A stretch of 14,165 bases of DNA from the NCBI GenBank assembly GCA_016235915.1, contig JACRIC010000005.1, forward strand, positions 1 through 14,165, given 5' to 3'. This document shows, one piece after another, positions 5,884 to 12,683 of this stretch. How positions within the stretch are numbered: position 1 is the first letter of the stretch; each line of letters begins with the position of its first letter. The stretch is from Candidatus Peregrinibacteria bacterium (GTDB taxonomy: Bacteria > Patescibacteriota > Gracilibacteria > UBA1369 > JACRIC01). The notes under the pieces are model-generated. The model did no database searches and was not told the origin of the DNA. It was given only the letters and a program-made list of their open reading frames with translations. Both the position numbers and the translations under genes were made by a program.

Positions 5884-6891
5884 ATGTTTGGCTCTCCGCG
5901 CCGAGTGACGCCGCGTTTCCTTTTTAAGAGATTCGTTGCTTTTATCGGTGTGTTTTTTGTTGTCAGCTCTTTTCAATTCAGCGAAGCAAGTTCTGCGGAA
6001 AGTTTTCTCGAAGGATATGGATATTCCTTGCAAGAAGCGAGTTTTATCATGAATGAAGAAGGATATCTTACTCAGGTCGTTCCGGCGGAAACCGAAGATG
6101 GCAACTGGGAAGGAATAGCGGGAACTCATACTGTGGCGCCAGGAGAGACGCTTTCACAAATTGCTACATCATATGGACTCCTGCCGTCGACCGTTATTTG
6201 GGAAAACGATCTCTCAAACTCCAATCTCCTCCAGATTGGACAAAAACTGCGGATACTTCCTGCTGACGGAGTGAGTTACAAAGTAAAAAAGGGCGATTCT
6301 CTTGAAAAAATTGGTGGAAAATATGAAATCGATAGCAAGGCCATCGCTTCTTCAAATAATATTTCAGGAGTGATCGAGCCGGGACAAATGATTTTTCTTC
6401 CTGGAGCGAAAAAAATCTATGAAGCTCCGAAATATATCGCCTCCTCAAGCGGAACTCCTGTGCGGAACAATACTTCGGCCTCGGTTGGTACCATTTCCAA
6501 GGTCAATGTGACTCCGCAAAGCAATAAGACGATGGTGTTCCCTACTACGGGAGTTATTACTCAAGGATTTTCCAGCGCACACTACGGAGTGGATATCAGC
6601 GATCCGTCTAAAGCCAATGTCTGGGTCGCGGCATCGGGCACGGTGAAAAAAGCCGCTACCGGTTGGAACGGTGGCTACGGAAATATGATTATCGTGGATC
6701 ATGGCGATGGATTGGAAACTCTCTATGCCCATCTTGATGCTTTTTATGTGGAAGTTGGGCAAGAAGTGGAACAGGGAGAAGTTATCGGACGGCAGGGAAA
6801 TACCGGTCGTACGTACGGCAGAACGGGCATTCATCTGCATTTTGAAGTGCATGAGAATGGGGAGAAGAGGAATCCGAAATACTATTATTGA
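5884..6891 (+). CDS. Secreted LysM-LysM-M23 peptidoglycan endopeptidase
   Basis: This 335-residue protein is exported or membrane-anchored: a basic N-terminus is followed by a hydrophobic segment at about 18-33 and a possible signal-peptidase site after SEASSA. Two LysM peptidoglycan-binding repeats follow, about 82-125 (HTVAPGETLSQIA) and 132-173 (YKVKKGDSLEKIG). A Ser/Thr/Asn-rich linker leads to an M23 (LytM/gluconate lysostaphin-type) zinc peptidase domain at about 218-331. The zinc ligands are present as H233-x3-D237 and H319 of the HLH motif (H317, H319), with H283 in YAHLD as the usual third histidine. It is therefore probably an active cell-wall hydrolase that cuts peptide cross-links, used in growth or separation. 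It stands alone opposite rpsF, and yidD follows 32 bases downstream. The ATG at 5884 is the first in frame, and no Shine-Dalgarno is close. Confidence 0.9.
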   Translation: MFGSPRRVTPRFLFKRFVAFIGVFFVVSSFQFSEASSAESFLEGYGYSLQEASFIMNEEGYLTQVVPAETEDGNWEGIAGTHTVAPGETLSQIATSYGLLPSTVIWENDLSNSNLLQIGQKLRILPADGVSYKVKKGDSLEKIGGKYEIDSKAIASSNNISGVIEPGQMIFLPGAKKIYEAPKYIASSSGTPVRNNTSASVGTISKVNVTPQSNKTMVFPTTGVITQGFSSAHYGVDISDPSKANVWVAASGTVKKAATGWNGGYGNMIIVDHGDGLETLYAHLDAFYVEVGQEVEQGEVIGRQGNTGRTYGRTGIHLHFEVHENGEKRNPKYYY

Positions 6892-6923
6892 AGGGTTCCC
6901 ACAAATAAGGTGAAATCCTTCCA

Positions 6924-7229
6924 TTGAAAAACGACCTTTTTTCCTGTTGTTTTCAAGTGTATCTCAATTTTTTCAGAAATTCAAAATTTTTTTTCCTTCC
7001 TCGCCGAGTAGCCATCGCGATCATTCGCTTCTATCAGAAAACCCTTTCACCGGATCATGGCTTTGTTCGGCATGCTTTTCCTTTTGGGTTGTGCCGGTTT
7101 GAGCCGAGCTGTTCGGAATATTCTGCTCTTGCCATTACCAAATATGGACTTCTGCGCGGTGGACTGAAGACCGTCTGGAGAATTCTCCGATGCAATCCAT
7201 GGAGCTGCGGAGGAGAAGATCGGCCGTAG
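6924..7229 (+). CDS. yidD: YidD membrane protein insertion efficiency factor
   Basis: The 101-residue product carries the YidD signature: an amphipathic N-terminal helix with IAIIRFYQKTLSP, then CRFEPSCSEYSALAI, KYGLLRGGLKTVWRILRCNPW and CGGEDRP at the C-terminus. The conserved cysteines of the CRFxPSCSEY and RCNP motifs are in place. YidD is a small inner-face membrane protein that assists YidC and Sec-dependent insertion; in many genomes it neighbours rnpA and yidC, which are not seen here. The start is a TTG at 6924, with AAGGTGA about 12 bases upstream. No ATG precedes the conserved core, and a later non-ATG start would remove only a weakly conserved N-terminus. The reading frame ends just before the purH promoter. 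Confidence 0.9.
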   Translation: MKNDLFSCCFQVYLNFFRNSKFFFLPRRVAIAIIRFYQKTLSPDHGFVRHAFPFGLCRFEPSCSEYSALAITKYGLLRGGLKTVWRILRCNPWSCGGEDRP

Positions 7230-7243
7230 TATGTTTCGCGTCA

Positions 7244-7271
7244 TTGACTTCAACTCGAAAAAGCCTACAAT
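7244..7271 (+). promoter_or_regulatory. Sigma-70-type promoter for purH
   Basis: TTGACT (7244-7249), a 16-base spacer and TACAAT (7266-7271) form a near-consensus promoter. Transcription would begin near 7278, about 30 bases before the ATG at 7309. This argues against the longer open frame from 7231 and fixes the purH start. Confidence 0.65.
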
Positions 7272-7308
7272 AGCTCAGGTTTTTCCTCGAGGGACAAATT
7301 TTTACCCT

Positions 7309-8853
7309 ATGTCCATTTCCTCTATCAAACGGGCTCTTGTCAGCGTGTCTGATAAAAGCGGGATTGTGGAATTTTCGCGCGAGCTTTCGAAGTTTGGCAT
7401 AGAAATCCTTTCCACCGGCGGGACCACGAAACTTCTTCGAGATCAAGGCATTCGCGTTCAGGAAGTATCCAGTTATACGGGATTCCCGGAAATCCTCAAT
7501 GGCAGAGTCAAAACGCTCCATCCAAAAATTCATGGCGGTATTTTGTCCCAACGACTGGAAGCCGATCAGGCGATTCTCGATCTTCATGGCATTGAGCCGA
7601 TCGATCTCGTTGTTGTTAATCTGTATCCTTTTGAGGACATTCTGCAAAAAGAAGGTGTTTCCGAAGCGGAAATTATTGAACACATCGATATCGGCGGGCC
7701 GACGCTCCTTCGCTCTGCCGCTAAAAATTTCCAATATGTGACGGCCGTAACGGAAAATTCTGATTATTCTGCTATTTTGTCTGAAATCCGCGCTTACGGC
7801 GGAACGACACTTGAACTCCGGCGACGACTTGCGTTTAAAGTGTTTCGTAAAACCTCTCATTACGATCAGGCTATTGCGGATTTTTTTCATGGAAATGGAG
7901 CGAAGCGCGAACTCCTCGACCTGCATTATGAAAAAGTTTTGAGTTTGCGTTATGGCGAAAATCCTCATCAAAAAGCGGCGTTTTTCCGTGATCTTACCAA
8001 TGACTACCCGAATGTCACGAATGCACGAATTCTTCAGGGAAAACAGCTTTCTTACAATAATATTCTCGATACGGATTCTGCTATCAAAATCGTGCAAGAT
8101 TTTGACCGGCCGACCGCCGCGGTTATCAAACATACCAATCCCTGCGGTGTTGCTTCGGCGGAAACGATCGCTGAAGCATTTGAAAAGGCTTATCTTTGCG
8201 ATCCGAAATCGTCTTTTGGCTGTATTATCGCGCTGAATCGTCCATGTGATAAAGAAATCGTGAAATTTTTCCGAAAACATAAAATGTTTGTGGAAATTGT
8301 GGTTGCGCCGTCTTTTAGCGAAAAAGCGTGCTCGCTCCTTTCAAAGAAAAATGACTTGCGTCTTCTGGCCACCGGCGATTTGCGGATCAATCCAAAGGAA
8401 CGGGATATTAAAAGTGTCGGAGGTGGAATTCTCGTGCAGAATATGGATTTTTCGGATATTTCACGAAGCGATCTTAAAATTGTCACGAGACGAGTTCCCA
8501 CCGATGAACAAATGACTGATCTTCTCTTTGCGCGAAAAATCGCGAAGCATGTGAAGTCTAATGCCGTGGTTTTCGCGAAAAACGAGGTCACGACTGGTAT
8601 TGGAGCCGGCCAAATGTCGCGAGTAGACAGTGTGTTTATCGCTGGGCATAAAGCTCTCGATCGCGCGAAGGATTCGGTGATGGCTTCAGATGCATTTTTC
8701 CCGTTTGCGGACGGGGTGACCGAAGCGTGGAAGGCAGGAATTACCGCCATTATTCAGCCAGGCGGCTCGATACGCGATGCCGAAGTAATCGCCAAAGCCG
8801 ATGAGCTGGGGATCGCGATGGTGTTTACGGGAGTGAGGAGTTTCAAGCATTGA
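7309..8853 (+). CDS. purH: Bifunctional AICAR transformylase/IMP cyclohydrolase
   Basis: PurH catalyses the last two steps of IMP synthesis: formylation of AICAR with 10-formyltetrahydrofolate, then closure of FAICAR to IMP. The 514 residues match the usual length (529 in E. coli). The N-terminal cyclohydrolase domain (about 1-195) has SVSDKSGIVEF, STGGTTKLL, GRVKTLHPKIHGG (65-77), NLYPF and IDIGGPTLLRSAAKN. The transformylase domain has RYGENPHQ, QLSYNNILD, the catalytic K274-H275 in KHTNPCG, DPKSSFG, and the C-terminal SDAFFPFADG. Both activities therefore look intact. The ATG at 7309 follows a promoter at 7244-7271; GAGGG lies about 15 bases upstream, rather far for a Shine-Dalgarno. The last 11 bases overlap the end of the toxin gene on the other strand. 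Two PurP-family genes lie 1.6 kb downstream. Confidence 0.97.
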   Translation: MSISSIKRALVSVSDKSGIVEFSRELSKFGIEILSTGGTTKLLRDQGIRVQEVSSYTGFPEILNGRVKTLHPKIHGGILSQRLEADQAILDLHGIEPIDLVVVNLYPFEDILQKEGVSEAEIIEHIDIGGPTLLRSAAKNFQYVTAVTENSDYSAILSEIRAYGGTTLELRRRLAFKVFRKTSHYDQAIADFFHGNGAKRELLDLHYEKVLSLRYGENPHQKAAFFRDLTNDYPNVTNARILQGKQLSYNNILDTDSAIKIVQDFDRPTAAVIKHTNPCGVASAETIAEAFEKAYLCDPKSSFGCIIALNRPCDKEIVKFFRKHKMFVEIVVAPSFSEKACSLLSKKNDLRLLATGDLRINPKERDIKSVGGGILVQNMDFSDISRSDLKIVTRRVPTDEQMTDLLFARKIAKHVKSNAVVFAKNEVTTGIGAGQMSRVDSVFIAGHKALDRAKDSVMASDAFFPFADGVTEAWKAGITAIIQPGGSIRDAEVIAKADELGIAMVFTGVRSFKH

Positions 8854-9193
8854 ACCCAAAAGCCGCGCCGAACGATGATTTCATTTTTCGAAGAAGAGCT
8901 GGATGTACATATCCCAATTCTCCGAGAATGAGTTTTTTATTCAAAGTCGCGATTTTATCAAAACGCACTACGGAATTCATTTTTAGGCCGGTATCTTGAA
9001 AATGAGCATCTGAACTTTTCAAAGAAAAATCCGATAACCGTTTCCTATGTTCCGTTTTGGTCGTTATGAAGGCCACAATGACATCTTCTTCTTTTCCTGA
9101 TGTTCTTGAAATAATCAAAGCAGGCCGCAATTTTGTTGAAGAAAGATCTGTGAATGGAAATGGTATAAGCACTATCGTACCGAATTTATACAT
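8843..9193 (-). CDS. PemK/MazF-like toxin of a type II toxin-antitoxin pair
   Basis: A 116-residue protein with the N-terminal signature of the PemK/MazF family: a hydrophobic strand, PFPFTDLSSTKLRPALIIS (about 11-29), then FITTK near 42-46. Family members are sequence-specific mRNA endoribonucleases; R23 of the LRPA motif is a likely active-site residue. The start ATG lies within the last codons of the upstream antitoxin gene (8-bp overlap, ATGTATAA), the usual coupled arrangement with the antitoxin first. The 3' end overlaps purH by 11 bases tail to tail. It appears full length, with no obvious lesions. The family is fairly sure; cleavage specificity cannot be read from the sequence. Confidence 0.85.
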   Translation of the reverse strand: MYKFGTIVLIPFPFTDLSSTKLRPALIISRTSGKEEDVIVAFITTKTEHRKRLSDFSLKSSDAHFQDTGLKMNSVVRFDKIATLNKKLILGELGYVHPALLRKMKSSFGAAFGFNA

Positions 9194-9431
9194 ATCTTTT
9201 TTTCAAATCTTTTAAAGAATACATATCCGGTTCATCTTCAAGAAATTTGAAACTCCTCGATGCCGCATTGATAGCGCTTATCGGCAATGCTTCTGCCATA
9301 TCCGGTTTTGGCACCATCAACACCTCTTCTTTGTTTCGGTGTCCAATCACCACAATAATTTTCTCATATTTTACGCGATTCAAAATTTCGCTGAAATGTT
9401 TCCTTGCTGATGATGCGCTGTAATGAAGCAT
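9186..9431 (-). CDS. Phd/YefM-like antitoxin
   Basis: The 81-residue product begins MLHYSASSARKHFSEILN, a typical Phd/YefM N-terminal DNA-binding segment (strand, then helix with the S-x-AR-x-x-F pattern). IIVVIGHRNKEEVLMVP completes the fold. The C-terminal half (about 45-81) is charged and would wrap the toxin. The frame runs upstream to 9527, but that part covers the promoter and operator, so I start at the ATG at 9431. It is the first gene of the pair and overlaps the toxin start by 8 bases. It probably represses its own promoter through the TTGTA(T/C) repeats upstream. Confidence 0.8.
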   Translation of the reverse strand: MLHYSASSARKHFSEILNRVKYEKIIVVIGHRNKEEVLMVPKPDMAEALPISAINAASRSFKFLEDEPDMYSLKDLKKRYV

Positions 9432-9435
9432 GTTT

Positions 9436-9488
9436 TTGTATAAATTGTACGTTTGTATATATTTTAGCGTTTTGTACAAAAAAAGCAA
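9436..9488 (-). promoter_or_regulatory. Toxin-antitoxin promoter with repeated operator half-sites
   Basis: On the minus strand TTGCTT (9483-9488), a 16-base spacer and TAAAAT (9461-9466) form a promoter with a predicted start near 9454, about 23 bases before the antitoxin ATG. On the plus strand the hexamers TTGTAT, TTGTAC, TTGTAT and TTGTAC begin at 9436, 9445, 9453 and 9472. The last lies in a perfect 10-base palindrome TTTGTACAAA (9471-9480). They flank the -10, as expected for autoregulation. Confidence 0.5.
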
Positions 9489-9504
9489 ATTTTGTTTAAT
9501 TTCC

Positions 9505-9533
9505 TTGTTTCTAAACATCTTTTCCATTACAAT
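9505..9533 (+). promoter_or_regulatory. Sigma-70-type promoter for uppP, predicting a leaderless message
   Basis: TTGTTT (9505-9510), a 17-base spacer and TACAAT (9528-9533). The expected start (6-8 bases after the -10) is at 9540-9541, which is the first base of the uppP ATG. Confidence 0.6.
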
Positions 9534-9540
9534 TGTTTTA

Positions 9541-10362
9541 ATGACTACCCTTCAAGTTCTCGTTCTCGGCGTTATCCAAGGCATTACGGAGTTTTTGCCG
9601 ATTTCTTCGTCCGGACATCTCGTACTGGTTGAAAATATTTTTGGTTTACAAGTCGAGGCGCTGAAAAGTTTCGACATCGCGCTTCATTTCGGAACTCTTT
9701 TGGCTATTTTTGTTTACTTTTGGCGTGATTTCGCAGGAATTCTGCTGGGAATTTTTGGAAAAACACTTCATAGCCGATTGGGATTGAACTCAAGCACGGC
9801 TGTCGATTACCGCCGCCTCCTTTTTTTCATTATCATTGGAACCATTCCCGCCGTGCTCTCTGCTATTTTTTTCGAAGATGGCATTGATCGAATTTTTCGC
9901 AATCCCGCAAGCGTTCTTTTTATGATGATCGCCGTCGGAGTTCTCTTTTTTTTCGCGGAAAAATTTCCTGCGAAAAAAGATCGAGCCGTGGGACGTTTCC
10001 GTGAAGCAATTTTTATCGGTCTCGCTCAATCTGCGGCTCTTATTCCCGGCGTTTCTCGATCCGGTGCCACGATTTCCGCCGGACTTTTTCAAGGAATTCG
10101 TCGAGAAGAATCTGCGCGTTTTTCTTTTCTCCTTGGAGCTCCTGCTATTTTCGGCGCCGGACTTTGGACCATTTTCAAAAATATTGATTCTCTTTCCGCT
10201 TTTACCACTGCGCCGGTGATCCTCGGATTCACTGCATCGCTTTTTTCCGGACTTTTCGCGGTCTCATTTCTCATGCGTTTTCTTAAAAATCATTCCCTCC
10301 GACTCTTTGGCTTCTATCGCATTGCTGTGGGCGTCGGAGGTCTCATCCTTCTTGCATTGTAG
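9541..10362 (+). CDS. uppP: Undecaprenyl-diphosphatase
   Basis: UppP (BacA family) is an integral membrane enzyme that removes phosphate from undecaprenyl diphosphate, recycling the lipid carrier for peptidoglycan and other wall polymers. The 273-residue length is typical. The conserved active-site segments are present: GVIQGITEFLPISSSGHL (about 12-29, including the catalytic Glu and Ser) and IPGVSRSGATISAGL in the second half. Several hydrophobic helices follow the family pattern. The open frame begins earlier, at 9430, but the family starts at the ATG at 9541, and the promoter at 9505-9533 places the transcript start there. No Shine-Dalgarno exists. purP follows 82 bases after the stop, with a separate promoter. 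Confidence 0.96.
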   Translation: MTTLQVLVLGVIQGITEFLPISSSGHLVLVENIFGLQVEALKSFDIALHFGTLLAIFVYFWRDFAGILLGIFGKTLHSRLGLNSSTAVDYRRLLFFIIIGTIPAVLSAIFFEDGIDRIFRNPASVLFMMIAVGVLFFFAEKFPAKKDRAVGRFREAIFIGLAQSAALIPGVSRSGATISAGLFQGIRREESARFSFLLGAPAIFGAGLWTIFKNIDSLSAFTTAPVILGFTASLFSGLFAVSFLMRFLKNHSLRLFGFYRIAVGVGGLILLAL

Positions 10363-10389
10363 CCATGTCTTTCTAAGTCTCAAATTTTA

Positions 10390-10419
10390 TTGGACTTTTT
10401 TTTTCGCGATTGATATAAT
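10390..10419 (+). promoter_or_regulatory. Extended -10 promoter for the first purP gene
   Basis: TTGGAC (10390-10395), 18 bases, TATAAT (10414-10419), with TG one base upstream of the -10. Transcription would start near 10426, about 19 bases before the ATG at 10445. That leader has no Shine-Dalgarno. It excludes the upstream extension of the open frame to 10307. Confidence 0.65.
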
Positions 10420-10444
10420 TGCTGAAAATCATTTTCTCTATTTT

Positions 10445-11461
10445 ATGAAATCGATTCGAGACTTCACCATCGCTACCCTCGGCAGTCATACCGCCCTTCA
10501 GATTCTCAAAGGTGCGAAGGATGAAGGGTTCAAAACCTTGTGCATCTGCCATAAAGATAGGAAAAAACCTTATGAAAGTTATGGAGTGGCTGATGAAATC
10601 CTTGAAATTGAAAATTATGAGGATTTTTTCAAAATTGAAGATGAGCTGATCGCAAAAAACGCCATCATCATTCCGCATGGATCGTTTGTAAGCTACATCG
10701 GATTTGAACGCATGAAAGAGCTCCGCGTCATGCACTACGGTACGAAAGGTATTCTGGAATGGGAATCCGATCGAGTGAAAGAACGAGTGTGGCTTAAAAA
10801 GTCGGGGCTGACTCTTCCTCGTATTTATAAAAATCCCGAAGAAATCGACCGAGCCGTTATCGTTAAATTTCACGGCGCCAAGGGAGGCAAGGGTTATTTT
10901 ATCGCCAATAATTCGCAGGAATTCCATGAAAATATTAAAAAATATCCGGGCGAAAATGATTATGTTCTTCAGGAGTATGTTGTCGGGGTTCCGGTGTATA
11001 CGCATTACTTCTATTCGCGGCTCAATGACGAGTTGGAGGTCATGAGCTTTGATAAACGCTATGAGTCCAACGCGGATTCCATCGGACGAATTGCGGCGCG
11101 AGACCAGCTGGATGTGAATATTCTGACGAGCTACACGATTACTGGCAATATTCCGATCGTGATGCGAGAATCGCTCCTGCCTGAAATTTTTACGATGGGT
11201 GAAAATGTGGTAAAAACGTCGCGCGAATTTGTTTCCGGCGGACTTTTTGGACCATTTTGTCTGGAGGCGATTATTGATCCAAATTTGAATTTTTATGTTT
11301 TTGAAATTTCGGCGCGCATTGTGGCTGGAACGAATCCTTACATCAACGGATCGCCGTATACATGGCTCCGATATCATGAACCTATGAGCACGGGACGGAG
11401 GATTGCTAGAGATATTCGCGAGGCGATTGAGAAGGACGCGCTTTCAAAAGTACTTGGATGA
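10445..11461 (+). CDS. purP: FAICAR synthetase (formate- and ATP-dependent), PurP
   Basis: PurP converts AICAR, formate and ATP into FAICAR without folate. It is an ATP-grasp enzyme characterised in Archaea. The 338 residues carry the family motifs in order: ATLGSHTALQILKGAKDEGFKT (10-31), IPHGSFVSYIG (76-86), GILEWESDR (102-110), HGAKGGKGYF (143-152), DKRYESNADSIGR (203-215), RESLLP (241-246), GPFCLE (269-274), EISARIVAGTN (287-297) and GRRIAR (317-322). It is slightly shorter than characterised archaeal enzymes (about 360), mainly lacking the N-terminal helix, and looks catalytically intact. The ATG at 10445 follows a strong promoter. A divergent paralogue lies 73 bases downstream and purH 1.6 kb upstream. 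Presence in a bacterium suggests ancient transfer from Archaea. Another role of the family in formylating a related substrate cannot be excluded. Confidence 0.9.
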   Translation: MKSIRDFTIATLGSHTALQILKGAKDEGFKTLCICHKDRKKPYESYGVADEILEIENYEDFFKIEDELIAKNAIIIPHGSFVSYIGFERMKELRVMHYGTKGILEWESDRVKERVWLKKSGLTLPRIYKNPEEIDRAVIVKFHGAKGGKGYFIANNSQEFHENIKKYPGENDYVLQEYVVGVPVYTHYFYSRLNDELEVMSFDKRYESNADSIGRIAARDQLDVNILTSYTITGNIPIVMRESLLPEIFTMGENVVKTSREFVSGGLFGPFCLEAIIDPNLNFYVFEISARIVAGTNPYINGSPYTWLRYHEPMSTGRRIARDIREAIEKDALSKVLG

Positions 11462-11504
11462 TTTCAAGGAGATATATTCCTTGAAATTGATTTATTTCAA
11501 GGAA
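11461..11504 (+). repeat. Three-copy repeat forming alternative hairpins between the purP genes
   Basis: Copy 1 ATTTCAAGGA (11461-11470), copy 2 inverted TTCCTTGAAAT (11477-11487) and copy 3 ATTTCAAGGAA (11494-11504) lie within 44 bases. Copies 1 and 2 can form a 10-bp stem with a 7-base loop; copies 2 and 3 can form a perfect 11-bp stem with a 6-base loop followed by TTTTAT. The two structures exclude each other. The first overlaps the purP stop codon; the second spans the -35 region of the next gene's promoter. It may serve as terminator, attenuator or operator. Confidence 0.6.
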
Positions 11505-11515
11505 TTTTATATACT
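11487..11515 (+). promoter_or_regulatory. Promoter for the second purP-family gene
   Basis: TTGATT (11487-11492), 17 bases, TATACT (11510-11515). Transcription would start near 11522, 13 bases before the ATG at 11535, with no Shine-Dalgarno. The -35 lies in the loop and edge of the repeat hairpin. Confidence 0.5.
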
Positions 11516-11534
11516 GGGGAACCTCTGAAAAACT

Positions 11535-12674
11535 ATGTTTCATAACGAAATTTACAAAATTCTTTCACAATATAACCTTGACGATATTACGATTGGGGTT
11601 CTTGGAGGACACAGCGCGCTGGATGTGTGTCATGGAGCGAAAAAGCATGGCTTTAAGACGCTTGCGGTTTGTCGAATTGGACGCGAAAAAACATACGCCA
11701 AATATTATAAGACGCGAGACGGTAAAGGTTGTGTCGATGACGTGATTCTTGTTGAATCTTTTTCTGATATTTTGAAACCTGAAATTCAAGAGGAGCTTCG
11801 GAAGAGAAACACGATTTTTATCCACAATCGCTATTTTTGGGTGTATTTTTCCGATCCGAGCCGCGTGGAAAAAGAGTTTTTCGTACCAATTTTCGGGTCT
11901 CGCGAGATGCTCAAGCTCGAGGAGCGTGATGTTGAAAAAAATCAATATTATCTCCTTCAGTCAGCGGGGATTCGCACGCCGAAAATTTATGACAATCCGA
12001 AAGAAATTCATCCTGATCGGACGGGGCCGGTTATTGTCAAAGTGAATGAGGCGATTCGAGGATATGAACGGTCGTTTTTTGTTGCAAAGGATTATGCGGA
12101 TTTTTGTGCACAACGCGACAGGCTCATTTCTGAAGGGAAAATTACGAAGGCGGCACTTGATCGAGCAGTTATCGAAGAATTTGTCCTCGGCGCGCCCATC
12201 AATTTCAACTATTTTTATTCTCCTTTGACCGGCGAATTAGAACTCATAGGGACGGATATTCGACGGCAAACGAGTCTGGATGGTTTTTTGAGGCTTCCTG
12301 CAGATATTCAGATGGATGTTTTGGGAAAATGCCGTCCGACCATGGTGGAAACTGGGCATATTGCCTGTACCACCAAGGAATCCATTTTGGAAAAAGCATT
12401 TGAAATCGGTGAAAAATTTATTGCGCTGACTGCGAAAGAGGTCCCGCCCGGGATTATCGGGCCTTTTGCGCTTCAGGGAGCGGTCTCGGCTGAGAAAGGG
12501 TGCGAGGAAATCGTGATTTTTGACGTGAGTATGCGGATTCCCGGCTCTCCGGGAACGAGATTTACTCCCCTCACGGGCTATCTCTACGGCGATACGATCA
12601 GTTATGGGGAAAGAATTGCGATGGAGATTCGGGAGGGGGTGAAGAGCGGGAGGATGATTGAACTTTTGACGTAA
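11535..12674 (+). CDS. Divergent PurP-family ATP-grasp protein
   Basis: The 379-residue product aligns by eye over its full length with archaeal PurP. It has the N-terminal helix and DDITIGVLGGHSALDVCHGAKKHGF (16-40), VPIFGSREML (117-126), VIEEFVLGAPINFNYFYSPL (212-231), VPPGIIGPFALQ (303-314) and GERIAMEI (358-365). Several positions invariant in the working enzyme are changed. IPHGSF has become FIHNRYF (95-101). The Gly-rich ATP loop GAKGGxGYF has become VNEAIRGYERSFF (170-182). RYESNxDG has become RRQTSLDG (243-250), RESLL has become TKESIL, and EISARIxxGTN has become DVSMRIPGSPGTR (330-342). It may use another substrate, regulate the intact PurP as a partner subunit, or be inactive. It has its own promoter, and no frame damage is seen. 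The family is sure; the activity is not. Confidence 0.8.
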   Translation: MFHNEIYKILSQYNLDDITIGVLGGHSALDVCHGAKKHGFKTLAVCRIGREKTYAKYYKTRDGKGCVDDVILVESFSDILKPEIQEELRKRNTIFIHNRYFWVYFSDPSRVEKEFFVPIFGSREMLKLEERDVEKNQYYLLQSAGIRTPKIYDNPKEIHPDRTGPVIVKVNEAIRGYERSFFVAKDYADFCAQRDRLISEGKITKAALDRAVIEEFVLGAPINFNYFYSPLTGELELIGTDIRRQTSLDGFLRLPADIQMDVLGKCRPTMVETGHIACTTKESILEKAFEIGEKFIALTAKEVPPGIIGPFALQGAVSAEKGCEEIVIFDVSMRIPGSPGTRFTPLTGYLYGDTISYGERIAMEIREGVKSGRMIELLT

Positions 12675-12683
12675 GGGAAGGAA

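Noticed and set aside
6445..6924. 159-codon minus-strand frame opposite the M23 domain
   Set aside because: Shadow of a clear LysM/M23 gene with intact zinc motifs on the plus strand.
7135..8280. 381-codon minus-strand open frame opposite purH
   Set aside because: It is the antisense shadow of purH, which is unmistakable in the other strand. The translation is rich in Arg/Phe/Ile with no domain character.
10373..11377. 334-codon minus-strand open frame opposite purP
   Set aside because: Antisense shadow of purP. The sense frame has all family motifs and a promoter; the antisense translation has none.
11461..11504. CRISPR or tandem repeat array
   Set aside because: Only three 10-11-base copies, one inverted, with unequal short spacers; this is a hairpin arrangement.
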